A stretch of DNA of 64,000 nucleotides from Anaerolineae bacterium (GTDB lineage: Bacteria; Chloroflexota; Anaerolineae; Aggregatilineales; Phototrophicaceae). Position 1 is the stretch's first letter, and every line of letters starts with the position of its first letter. Below, piece by piece: positions 34,725-42,943 of this stretch. The position numbers and the translations under genes were made by a program. The stretch is from contig JAIOHM010000029.1 of NCBI GenBank assembly GCA_019912965.1, positions 32,698 to 96,697 of the forward strand. The letters run 5' to 3'. The notes below the pieces were generated by a model that saw only the letters and a list, made by a program, of their open reading frames with translations, ran no database searches and had not been told where the DNA came from.

Positions 34725-34760
34725 TTTTGTAGGGGTGCAACATGTTGCACCCCTACAAAA
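34725..34760. repeat. Dispersed palindrome, perfect 36-base copy
   Basis: Each half reads TTTTGTAGGGGTGCAACA toward the central axis at 34742/34743, without any mismatch over 36 bases. It lies between the binding-protein gene and livG. Because the outer T tract pairs with the outer A tract, it is not a classical terminator. It belongs to the same family as the copies at 17752 and 38393. Confidence 0.85.
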
Positions 34761-34825
34761 TCAACATTTACTGAATCTTTAGATGGGTTCTAAAAGTCTA
34801 TTGATTTGCGAAAGATCGTTTTTTG

Positions 34826-35599
34826 ATGACTGACATTATTTTAGAAGCGCAGCACCTTCGCAAAGAATTCGGCGGTCTGGTGGCGGTAGACGATGTAAGC
34901 CTGCGGATTGAACGCGGTACCACCCATTCGATCATCGGGCCGAACGGCGCGGGTAAAACCACGTTCTTCAATCTGCTTACGGGAAAATACCGCCCAACGC
35001 GTGGCAGGGTAATTTTCAAGGGCAGCGATGTTACCCACCTGCCTGTGCATAAACGGGCGCACAGCGGCATGGGGCGCTCGTTCCAGATTACTAACCTGTT
35101 TCCCAATCTCAGCGTACTGGAAAATGTCCGGTTAGCCGCGCAAGCATTGGGGCGCGATAACTTCCAGTTTTTGCGCCGTGCCGAGTCGTTTACTGTTTAT
35201 CAGAAGCGGGCGCTGGAAATGTTGGAAGTGGTAGGCTTGGGCGAAATGGCCGGGCAGCCCGCCAACGCGCTGCCGCATGGTGGCAAACGCAAACTGGAGT
35301 TAGCAATCATTTTGGCTGCCGACCCGGATTTACTACTGCTGGATGAGCCGACGGCGGGCATGGCTTCGGAGCAAGTACCCGAACTCATGCAGACGATTGA
35401 TGCCATCCGCAAGCAGGGCAACAAAACGATTGTGATGGTCGAACACAACATGAATGTGGTAATGGGCAGTTCAGACAAAATCACGGTGATGCATTTGGGA
35501 CAAGTGCTTGCTGAGGGAACACCAACTGCTATTGCTGCCGATCCGGCTGTCCAGAGCGTTTATCTAGGTGAACTGTATGACCTGCCGAAAGGTGAATGA
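34826..35599 (+). CDS. livG: Branched-chain-type ABC transporter ATPase LivG
   Basis: This 257-residue ATPase is one of two that power the importer. Walker A is GPNGAGKTT, the Q-loop lies in RSFQITNLFPNLSVLENV (a LivG hallmark), the signature is LPHGGKRKLELA (degenerate from LSGGQ, as is common in LivG), and Walker B is LLLLDEPTAGM. The ATG at 34826 is used; a TTG directly before it at 34823 is possible. Its stop overlaps the ATG of livF (ATGATGA), so translation is coupled. Confidence 0.9.
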   Translation: MTDIILEAQHLRKEFGGLVAVDDVSLRIERGTTHSIIGPNGAGKTTFFNLLTGKYRPTRGRVIFKGSDVTHLPVHKRAHSGMGRSFQITNLFPNLSVLENVRLAAQALGRDNFQFLRRAESFTVYQKRALEMLEVVGLGEMAGQPANALPHGGKRKLELAIILAADPDLLLLDEPTAGMASEQVPELMQTIDAIRKQGNKTIVMVEHNMNVVMGSSDKITVMHLGQVLAEGTPTAIAADPAVQSVYLGELYDLPKGE

Positions 35600-36306
35600 T
35601 GAGCGACCATATTCTTGAAGTGCGCGATATTCACACCTTCATCGGGCAGTTCCACATTCTGGAAGGCGTAACGGTCAGCGTGCCGCATTCCAGCATTACG
35701 GTGCTGTTGGGGCGTAACGGTGCGGGCAAAACCACTACCTTGCGGAGCATTATGGGGATGACACCCCCTTCGCGCGGCAGCATTCTTTTTGATGACAAAC
35801 CTTTAAGCGGAAAGACCCCCTTTGCGATTGCACGTTTAGGTATTGGCTATGTGCCGGAACACCGCGCGATTTTTAAAGATTTGACGGTGCATGAAAACCT
35901 GCAAATTGCCGAGCGCAAAAAGGGCGATCTGGCGCGAAAAGCAGATTTTTTATTTGAACTGTTTCCCGATCTAAAACGACTGTATCACCTGAATGGTGGC
36001 AATCTGTCTGGTGGACAGCAGCAAATGCTGGCGGTGGCACGGGCGCTTGTGCCGGATAACCGCCTGCTGCTGATTGATGAGCCAAGTGAAGGGCTTGCCC
36101 CGGTCATCATTGAGCAGCTTATGGCTGCCATCCGACGGCTTTCGCAGCAGTGCGCGGTGCTGCTGGTGGAACAGAACTTCCGGGTTGCCAGCAAACTGGC
36201 CGACCGCTACATCATTATCGATAACGGACAAAGCCCGATCAGCGGTAGCATGAGCGATCTGATACAAGATCAGGCACTTGTTCAACGCTATCTGGGCGTT
36301 GCATAA
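35596..36306 (+). CDS. livF: Branched-chain-type ABC transporter ATPase LivF
   Basis: This 236-residue ATPase is the second nucleotide-binding subunit. Walker A is GRNGAGKTTTLRSIMG, the signature is LSGGQQQMLAVARAL, Walker B is LLLIDEPSEGLAP, and YVPEHRAIFKDLTVHENL marks the LivF branch. The start is the first ATG of ATGATGA overlapping the livG stop; the second, at 35599, would shorten it by one residue. livH follows after 13 bases. Confidence 0.9.
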   Translation: MMSDHILEVRDIHTFIGQFHILEGVTVSVPHSSITVLLGRNGAGKTTTLRSIMGMTPPSRGSILFDDKPLSGKTPFAIARLGIGYVPEHRAIFKDLTVHENLQIAERKKGDLARKADFLFELFPDLKRLYHLNGGNLSGGQQQMLAVARALVPDNRLLLIDEPSEGLAPVIIEQLMAAIRRLSQQCAVLLVEQNFRVASKLADRYIIIDNGQSPISGSMSDLIQDQALVQRYLGVA

Positions 36307-36319
36307 AAGGGGCGGCAAA

Positions 36320-37324
36320 ATGGCTTCCAGATCACAACGAACCTCCTTGTTCGCCATTATCGTTATCATCATAGGGCTGCTGGCTTTTAGCTTTTTTACT
36401 GCGGGCAGTCTCGGCAGTTTTGCCATTACAGTGCTTTCCGGTCTGTTTCAGGCCATGCTGCTTTTTCTGGTAGCATCCGGTCTGTCGATCATCTTCGGTC
36501 TGATGGATATTCTGAATCTGGCACAGGGTTCGTTCTTTATGATCGGGGCGTATGTAGCCTACGATATGCAGCATACAGGTGGAGTGATCGACCTGACGAG
36601 TGCCATTCCTGACCCCAATATCCGCTTTCCGGTGGCAGTGCTGGCGGCGTTGGCGGTTGGCGCTGGTCTGGGCGTCGTTTTGGAACGGGGTTTGCTGCGT
36701 CCACTGTATGCCCGCCCGATCTTCCAATTGGTGCTGACATTTGGCATTTCGCTGGTGATGATGGAATTGGTCAAATTCATCTGGACGACCACGCCGTATA
36801 GCTGGACGGAAGTGTTTGGCGTTCGCGAGAATTTCTTTGAATTGTTCGGCCAGCGTTTCAGCACCTACCGATTGTTTGTGATCGGCATGGGCATCGTGCT
36901 GATTGTGGCGATTGCGCTGCTGCTGCGCCGGACGCGAATCGGCATCATCATCCGCGCCGGAGTAGAAGACCGCGAAATGGTGCAGGCACTTGGGATCAAT
37001 GTGCGGGTTGTTTTTACGCTGGTTTTCACGCTCGGTTGCGCGGTAGCTGCGTTCGGCGGGGCGATTGCCGCACCATTTTTGGGCGCATCCACCACCATCG
37101 GCAGCACATTTTTGATCTCTGCGATTGCAGTAGTTGTGCTGGGTGGTATGGGCAGTTATGAAGGGTCGGCGGTGGGCAGTATTCTGGTCGGTCTATCGGT
37201 AGCGGTGGCACAGGGTTCGGCAATTGGCACCGGCTTTTCCGTGCTGCCAAGCATTACCCCCATGTTGCTGTTGATTCTGGTGCTGCTCGTCCGGCCAAGC
37301 GGCCTGTTTGGAAATACGAGGTAG
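36320..37324 (+). CDS. livH: Branched-chain-type ABC permease LivH
   Basis: This 334-residue inner-membrane permease has about eight hydrophobic segments and the LivH signature GLSIIFGLMDILNLAQGSFFMIGAY near the start, then GIIIRAGVEDREMVQALGINV and VVVLGGMGSYEGSAVGS near the end. The ATG at 36320 (MASRSQRTS) follows AAAGGGGCGG; the frame continues back into livF but that part is not membrane-like. livM starts one to four bases after its stop. Confidence 0.88.
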   Translation: MASRSQRTSLFAIIVIIIGLLAFSFFTAGSLGSFAITVLSGLFQAMLLFLVASGLSIIFGLMDILNLAQGSFFMIGAYVAYDMQHTGGVIDLTSAIPDPNIRFPVAVLAALAVGAGLGVVLERGLLRPLYARPIFQLVLTFGISLVMMELVKFIWTTTPYSWTEVFGVRENFFELFGQRFSTYRLFVIGMGIVLIVAIALLLRRTRIGIIIRAGVEDREMVQALGINVRVVFTLVFTLGCAVAAFGGAIAAPFLGASTTIGSTFLISAIAVVVLGGMGSYEGSAVGSILVGLSVAVAQGSAIGTGFSVLPSITPMLLLILVLLVRPSGLFGNTR

Positions 37325-38383
37325 ATGATGACGACAAACTGGCTGCGGAAAAATTGGCTGGTAGCAATCGGTCTTGTGCTGTTAGTGCTGTTTCCATTTA
37401 TCGTCGGTGCATTGACGGATTCGAGTCCGTTCGGTGTGGCACGCGGCGACCGTATGATTATGCGCGGCGAGTCTGTGCGCTGGCAGTCGGTGCTGATCGA
37501 GGTTTATATTCTGGCGATTCTGGCGATGAGCTATAACCTGTTGTTCGGCTTCACTGGAGTGGTTTCGTTCGGGCACGCGCTGTTTTTTGGACTCGGCGGT
37601 TACATGCTGGGTTTGGCCTTGGAGTACACGGGGCTGGATACGGGCGTTGGTTTGGTGCTGGGCGTGCTGGGCGGGATGCTGGTGTGCATCGTCGTCAGTT
37701 TGTTAATCGGAGTCGTCTCGCTGCGCTTACGTGGGGTTTACTTCACCATCTTTACGCTGGCAATTGCTGAAATGTTTTTTATCTTTTTCGGTCGTTTAGC
37801 ACTCACCAAAGCTGAAGATGGATTTGCGATTACGGAACTTCCTCAGTGGATTGACCCTTCCCAAAGTCGTCTGAATTTTTATTATCTGGCGCTGGTGCTG
37901 TTCATCCTGACGTTTCTGTTCATTCATCGGTTGGTGAATTCGCCTACCGGGGCGGTGTTCAAGGCTATCCGCGAGAATGAAGATCGGGCACAGGCCATCG
38001 GCTTCAATACCCTGAATTACAAGTTGTTCAGCATCATTGTTGCCGGAATACTGGCGGGGATTGCCGGGATGCTGCAAGTGATTTTGAACAAAAAAGTTGG
38101 GCCGGAAATCCTAGGGGTGAGCTACACCATTGACCCCTTGCTGATGACCATCATCGGCGGCGTGGGTTCGTTCAGTGGCCCGGTGATCGGTGCCAGTGGT
38201 CTGCATCTGCTGGACATCTTTTTCCGTGATAGTACCCTGACTATTTTCGGAATGGTTATCAACATTGCCGATATTTGGGCGCTGCTGCTGGGTTTGATCT
38301 TCATTCTGGTGGTGATTGTGTTCCCGCAGGGTGTGGTCGGTACGCTGCAAAAATGGCGAACCCAACGCCTCGCAAGGACATGA
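37325..38383 (+). CDS. livM: Branched-chain-type ABC permease LivM
   Basis: This 352-residue permease completes the importer. It has about nine membrane segments, with LivM motifs SYNLLFGFTGVVSFGHALFFGLGGY, LRLRGVYFTIFTLAIAEM, KAIRENEDRAQAIGFN and TIIGGVGSFSGPVIGA. The first of two adjacent ATG codons is taken as start, immediately after the livH stop; the second is equally possible. The gene converges with the E1 gene, and a 28-base palindrome lies between them. Confidence 0.88.
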   Translation: MMTTNWLRKNWLVAIGLVLLVLFPFIVGALTDSSPFGVARGDRMIMRGESVRWQSVLIEVYILAILAMSYNLLFGFTGVVSFGHALFFGLGGYMLGLALEYTGLDTGVGLVLGVLGGMLVCIVVSLLIGVVSLRLRGVYFTIFTLAIAEMFFIFFGRLALTKAEDGFAITELPQWIDPSQSRLNFYYLALVLFILTFLFIHRLVNSPTGAVFKAIRENEDRAQAIGFNTLNYKLFSIIVAGILAGIAGMLQVILNKKVGPEILGVSYTIDPLLMTIIGGVGSFSGPVIGASGLHLLDIFFRDSTLTIFGMVINIADIWALLLGLIFILVVIVFPQGVVGTLQKWRTQRLART

Positions 38384-38392
38384 AACGAATTT

Positions 38393-38420
38393 GTAAGGGC
38401 GCAACATGTTGCGCCCTTAC
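38393..38420. repeat. Dispersed palindrome, perfect 28-base copy between convergent genes
   Basis: Each half reads GTAAGGGCGCAACA to the axis at 38406/38407, with no mismatch. It sits ten bases after livM and eight before the end of the minus-strand E1 gene, so it could act on transcripts from both sides. Compared with the copy at 34725, the changes in one arm are matched by complementary changes in the other. Confidence 0.85.
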
Positions 38421-38428
38421 CATAACCT

Positions 38429-40873
38429 TTACACCCCCAAGCGATTCCGCCGCAGGATTTCCCCAGTCGTTTGTACTGTCGTTGGCTGATGCCCCACCAG
38501 CGGCAAAATGCGTTCGTGAATGGTGTCGATAATCCACGCTGTTTGTGGGAAGAAATCATCTTCCAGTTCAGCGGGCGGCGTAATCCAGTTACGCGCACCC
38601 ACCACCGCAATCGGCGCATCCAGATCGTCAAAGGTTATCTGGCTGATGTTCGAGGCCATCGTGTGCAGGAATGAACCGCGTTCGCAGGCATCCGAGGCCA
38701 GCACCAGCTTGCCCGTTTTCCGCACCGAGTCGATGATGAGATCATAATTCAGCGGATTGATGAACCGCGCATCAATGACTTCAACTGATAGATGATGTTT
38801 GGCTTCCAATGCCTGTGCTGCTTCCAATGCGCGATACAGCGTTGCGCCGATAGTCACAATCGTTAAATCGCGTCCCTCCCGCCGGAGGACGGGTTCGCCC
38901 ATCTCGATTTCATAATATTTGGTGGGTACGCCGCCTTCGACCAGCGTTTCGGTTTCGGTGTAAAGCCGCTGGCTCTCGAAAAACACCACCGGGTCTGTCC
39001 CACGTAATGCCAGATTCAGCATCCCTTTAGCGTCATAAGCCGTTGCCGGGAACATCACCTTCAGGCCGGGGATATGTGCGACCAGTGAACTCCAATCCTG
39101 CGAATGCTGCGCGCCATATTTCGAGCCGACCGAAACCCGCAAGACCAGCGGCATCTGCAAAATATTGGCGGACATCGACTGCCACTTCGCCATCTGGTTA
39201 AAGATTTCGTCGCCCGCCCGTCCCATAAAGTCGCAGTACATGAGTTCCGCTACCACCCGCCCGCCGCTGACTGCATACCCAATGGCTGTGCCGACGATTG
39301 CCCCTTCCGAAATCGGTGAATTGAACAGACGGTGATAGGGAAGGGCTTCCGTCAATCCGCGATAGACACCGAACGCGCCGCCCCAATCACGGTTTTCTTC
39401 GCCGTAAGCAATCATGGTTGGGTCTTCGTAGAAGCGGTGAATCATCGCTTCGAACAGAGCTTCGGCATACGTCAGTGTTTGCAGTTTGGGTAATGCTTTG
39501 CCATCTTTCAGGCCAAAACGATTTTTTGCCTGTGTCGCTTTCAGACGGGTTTCGGTTTTGGGCAGCAAAACATCTGGCTCACCATCTGCCATCCGTTCCT
39601 TGAACTGATTGGAAAACATCATATCGCCAATGGCTTCACCGTTCACGCGCGGCGAAATCTCCAGCGAAACCGCGGCTTTCAATACCTTGACCAATTTTTC
39701 GCCAATGTCCGTTTTCATCGCGGCAAGCTGGTTTTCATCGGCATGACCATTTTCAATCAGATAATTGCCATAGCTGATGAGCGAGTCTTGCTGCGACCAT
39801 AAATCAATTTCGGATTTTTCGCGGTATGACGAGGCATCCGAGGGCGAGTGTCCGGTAAAGCGATAGGTGATGGTATCCAGCAGCACTGGCCCCAAACCCT
39901 GCTCCAGAATCTGCCGTTTGCGTTCGATGGCATCCGCCACTGCCAGCGGGTTATAACCATCAACCCGTTCGGCGTGCATCCCTTGCGGATTGACACCCAA
40001 ACCGACCCGCGCCAGCGCACCAAAGCCCATTGTTTCGCCCATTGGCTGCCCGCCCATGCCGTAGAAATTGTTCATGAAGTTGAACAGCATCGGCGGTGCG
40101 CCACCCATATCCCACAGCGTATGATATTGATCCATCGCCGCGAACATCATAGCTTCCCAAACAGGCCCGCACCCCATCGAAGCATCTCCGATGTTAGCGA
40201 TCACGATTCCCGGTTTGCGATTCACCCGCTTGAATAACGCGCTGCCAACCGCAATATCCGCCGACCCGCCGACGATGGCATTATTGGGCATGATACCGAA
40301 GGGTGGGAAGAAAGCGTGCATCGAACCGCCCATTCCGCGATTGAATCCCGTGTCTCGCCCGAAGATTTCCGCCAGCGTCCCATAAAGCACATAATTGATG
40401 GCGAGGTCTTTGACGGTTCCTTGCGTGAAGGTTTCCACCACACGGAGCAGTTTGCCATCCATGTAGGTTTTCATAATTTCCATCAGTTCATCATCGTTAA
40501 GCTGTTCAATGGCTGATAGACTTTTGGCGAGGATTTCGCCGTGACTGCGATGTGAACCGAAGATGAAATCGTCCAGCGTCAGGTGCAGGCATTGACCCAC
40601 TGATGAGGCTTCTTGCCCGATGGAAAGATGAGCAGGGCCTTTGTGGTTATATTCGATGCCTTCGTAAGCGCCTTCTTTTTTGATGCGGTCGAGCATTGTC
40701 TCAAATTCGCGGATGACGCGCATATCCCGGTAAATCCGCACGAGGGTAGGGGTGCCATATTTTTGAGCCTCGGCTTCCGGGTTGGCAGTATAAGCATTGA
40801 CGGGAATATCCGGTGCTGAAATGACCGAGGATTTTCGTATCTCGGTTGGGTCGATCACAAGAGCTTTGGTCAT
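38429..40873 (-). CDS. 2-oxoacid dehydrogenase E1, fused alpha and beta subunits
   Basis: This 814-residue protein joins the two E1 subunits of a thiamine-diphosphate 2-oxoacid (pyruvate/acetoin/branched-chain type) dehydrogenase. The alpha part (about residues 40-400) has [28 protein letters not shown] and [15 protein letters not shown] segments and a cofactor motif that reads [15 protein letters not shown] ... [12 protein letters not shown], with Ala instead of the second Gly of GDG and a longer spacing to the Asn. The beta part (about 460-800) has [30 protein letters not shown] and [15 protein letters not shown]. No E2 or E3 gene is near. It lies at the 3' side of the CO dehydrogenase genes, 117 bases after the DUF364 gene, and may be a separate unit. 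The natural 2-oxo substrate is unknown. Confidence 0.85.
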   Translation of the reverse strand: MTKALVIDPTEIRKSSVISAPDIPVNAYTANPEAEAQKYGTPTLVRIYRDMRVIREFETMLDRIKKEGAYEGIEYNHKGPAHLSIGQEASSVGQCLHLTLDDFIFGSHRSHGEILAKSLSAIEQLNDDELMEIMKTYMDGKLLRVVETFTQGTVKDLAINYVLYGTLAEIFGRDTGFNRGMGGSMHAFFPPFGIMPNNAIVGGSADIAVGSALFKRVNRKPGIVIANIGDASMGCGPVWEAMMFAAMDQYHTLWDMGGAPPMLFNFMNNFYGMGGQPMGETMGFGALARVGLGVNPQGMHAERVDGYNPLAVADAIERKRQILEQGLGPVLLDTITYRFTGHSPSDASSYREKSEIDLWSQQDSLISYGNYLIENGHADENQLAAMKTDIGEKLVKVLKAAVSLEISPRVNGEAIGDMMFSNQFKERMADGEPDVLLPKTETRLKATQAKNRFGLKDGKALPKLQTLTYAEALFEAMIHRFYEDPTMIAYGEENRDWGGAFGVYRGLTEALPYHRLFNSPISEGAIVGTAIGYAVSGGRVVAELMYCDFMGRAGDEIFNQMAKWQSMSANILQMPLVLRVSVGSKYGAQHSQDWSSLVAHIPGLKVMFPATAYDAKGMLNLALRGTDPVVFFESQRLYTETETLVEGGVPTKYYEIEMGEPVLRREGRDLTIVTIGATLYRALEAAQALEAKHHLSVEVIDARFINPLNYDLIIDSVRKTGKLVLASDACERGSFLHTMASNISQITFDDLDAPIAVVGARNWITPPAELEDDFFPQTAWIIDTIHERILPLVGHQPTTVQTTGEILRRNRLGV

Positions 40874-40990
40874 GGTGGTTTCTTGGATTATTAACGATTT
40901 TGATCAGTTCAATATCGTGGAAGTTTAAGTCAGCCTGGCTGTGAATACAATGTTTTGATGATGAATGTAACCCGGATTGGAGTGCCTGCT

Positions 40991-41728
40991 TTAGCGTGGT
41001 TGTTTAAACAGGGCTACACGGTGTAAACCTTCCATTTTTTGAAACCCCTCCCCGGCGATGACCGAATCAATCACCCGCTGTACATCGACTACCCGCACCC
41101 CGAACAACACATCAATACCGCAGTCGAATAATTTAGGGGAAAGTGGGGTGCTGGGGCCGAGCAAAACGATGGTGCTGCCCGGTTGGGCGTGAGGCAAAAT
41201 CAGATCAATGCTGTGGTTAATCACGCTGCTGCCTGTGATTGCCACCAAATCGGCTTGAGGCAGTATTGTTTTGATCGCAGTCTCATCTAATTCGCCCGCT
41301 TGTGGCTGCTGCTCAAAAACCCATACCTGCCTAGCAAAAGGACGCAGTTCGTCATTAATGAAGGGGAAGCGACCAAAAATGGCAATATTTCGATCCGCGC
41401 ACTGTGCCGAAAGCCAATCGGCAGCATCGTCGGTTGTGTATTGGTCAATCCGATTGAGCGCATTTATTGTGGCTAATCCAACTGCTGCTGTCGTCATATC
41501 CGATGAATCGGAGAACTGCGCTACCATTCCAGCATTTTCGTTTAACTGATAGTGTCCGATTTGAAAACGGGAATCGGGCGCAATCTGTTTGGGTGTACTG
41601 GCGACGCCTGCCTGTTGTGTCCCATCCGCTTGGCTGACCAGCGACAGCACCCAGTTGGCCCCAACATATATATCTGTAACGCGCCAGCCCTCCGGCAAGT
41701 CGGTGATAAGTGCTTCCAGAACGGTCAT
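40991..41728 (-). CDS. DUF364/DUF4213 Rossmann-like protein
   Basis: This 245-residue protein matches the DUF4213-DUF364 family, called putative heavy-metal chelation proteins. The N-terminal half contains GVASTPK and a variable sensor-like region; the C-terminal half contains IAIFGRFPFI, VAITGSSVINHSIDLILPHA and VLLGPSTPLSPKLFDCGIDVLFGVRVVD, typical of the family. Members often sit beside molybdenum enzymes or metal transport genes. Here it is eight bases after the XdhC/CoxI-like gene, so it probably assists cofactor or metal handling for the CO dehydrogenase. No enzymatic role is established. Confidence 0.75.
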   Translation of the reverse strand: MTVLEALITDLPEGWRVTDIYVGANWVLSLVSQADGTQQAGVASTPKQIAPDSRFQIGHYQLNENAGMVAQFSDSSDMTTAAVGLATINALNRIDQYTTDDAADWLSAQCADRNIAIFGRFPFINDELRPFARQVWVFEQQPQAGELDETAIKTILPQADLVAITGSSVINHSIDLILPHAQPGSTIVLLGPSTPLSPKLFDCGIDVLFGVRVVDVQRVIDSVIAGEGFQKMEGLHRVALFKQPR

Positions 41729-41736
41729 ACTGCCGC

Positions 41737-42879
41737 CTAGTGGTGATGCATCACCATCGCATAATTTTCGGGATGCTGGTCGAATTCAGCCTTGCAGCCT
41801 GCTCCACAAAAATAATAGGTTTTGCCCGCATAATCGGATGAGAACTGTGCTGACGTGATTTCGATCTCCATCCCACAAACCGGATCAAGCGTGAGGGCTG
41901 GGTTCAGATAGGCTTGTGGGTTTTTGCGGAAAGACATCTTGCAGCTTGGAGCACAAAAATAGTAGGTTTTCCCCTCATAATCATAGGTGAACTTGGCGGT
42001 AGCGATATCCACTTCCATCAGGCACACCGGGTCAATAGCTATTCCCGATGGAGTTTCTTGCGCCGTTGGGATAATCACTTCTTCAATCACAGGGGCTTCC
42101 CAATCATCAGCTTCCTGAGCAGTTCGACGGTGCTGGACGATTTCCGCCATGATGCTCAAAGCGATTTCGTCGCCTTGCTGTGCCTGAATATCCAATCCAG
42201 CGGGGGCTTTAATCCGTTTTAGATCAGTCTCACTTACCCCTTGTAACCGGAGATATTCGAGGACTGCTTGAAACCGTTTTTGGCTGGCAACCAGACCAAC
42301 GTAACGCGGCTTGGCTTTTAGAACCTGCTCCAATGCCGTTTCATCAAAATTGCCGTGTGTTGCCACCACCGCATAGGTATCCGGTCGCACATACTTGGCA
42401 ATATCCGCCAGCGAGGTAACAACCTGCGAAGTTGCGGTGCTGTCAGGGTCTACCCCAACCACATCATAATTCATCACATTGCCGAGGGCGACCAGCGCCC
42501 GTGCAACCGGTAGATTGCCGACGACCAGCAGACGTGGTTGTGGATATTGAGGTTCAATGTAGATTTCCAGCGTCCCACCGCTGAAACAGGTGATTGGGAG
42601 GTCAATCAAACCTTCGAGCGGCGTTAGTTTTGAAGGGTCAGGCGATAACCGTATAAAGCGACTCTTGCCCTCTTTAAGTGCCTTCTGTGCTTCGCGGATG
42701 ACGGTTGGCTGCGAACAACTGCCACCTATCCAACCGTGCATCTCCCCATCAGCGGTAATTAGGGCTTTGTCACCCGGTTTGCCGGAGGTGGGTTTTTCCG
42801 CCCGTACCACCAGCGCCATTGCGAAGGGTGTTTTTTGATTAAGCAATTCCTGTGCTTTGCTAAAGAACTCGTGAATCAT
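41737..42879 (-). CDS. XdhC/CoxI-like protein fused to two YHS metal-binding domains
   Basis: This 380-residue protein has an XdhC/CoxI module (about residues 1-260), which in known systems handles sulfurated molybdenum cofactor for xanthine or CO dehydrogenases. It has WIGGSCSQPTVIREA with the conserved Cys and a Rossmann domain (RLLVVGNLPVARAL). Two tandem YHS domains follow, DPVCLMEVDI...YYFCAPSCKMSF (about 285-325) and DPVCGMEIEI...YYFCGAGCKAEF (about 335-372), and the protein ends in three His residues. YHS domains bind soft metal ions such as copper. As the CO dehydrogenase active site contains copper and a sulfido ligand next to molybdenum, a role in delivering these is an attractive inference. 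The gene lies between coxL and the DUF364 gene. Confidence 0.88.
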   Translation of the reverse strand: MIHEFFSKAQELLNQKTPFAMALVVRAEKPTSGKPGDKALITADGEMHGWIGGSCSQPTVIREAQKALKEGKSRFIRLSPDPSKLTPLEGLIDLPITCFSGGTLEIYIEPQYPQPRLLVVGNLPVARALVALGNVMNYDVVGVDPDSTATSQVVTSLADIAKYVRPDTYAVVATHGNFDETALEQVLKAKPRYVGLVASQKRFQAVLEYLRLQGVSETDLKRIKAPAGLDIQAQQGDEIALSIMAEIVQHRRTAQEADDWEAPVIEEVIIPTAQETPSGIAIDPVCLMEVDIATAKFTYDYEGKTYYFCAPSCKMSFRKNPQAYLNPALTLDPVCGMEIEITSAQFSSDYAGKTYYFCGAGCKAEFDQHPENYAMVMHHH

Positions 42880-42907
42880 TCCATTAAACCCTCACCAACT
42901 TACAAAT

Positions 42908-42930
42908 AGGGGCATGATAACCATGCCCCT
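42908..42930 (-). promoter_or_regulatory. Hairpin between coxL and the xdhC/coxI gene
   Basis: AGGGGCATG (42908-42916) and CATGCCCCT (42922-42930) form a nine-base stem with a five-base loop. ATTTG follows on the minus strand, so it could be a weak terminator or an RNA stabiliser that lowers expression of the accessory genes relative to the structural subunits. Confidence 0.55.
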
Positions 42931-42943
42931 GTTGAAACTACGG

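Noticed and set aside
34725..34760. Palindrome as an intrinsic terminator
   Set aside because: The T tract is the 5' arm and pairs with A residues; no free U tract follows the stem on either strand.
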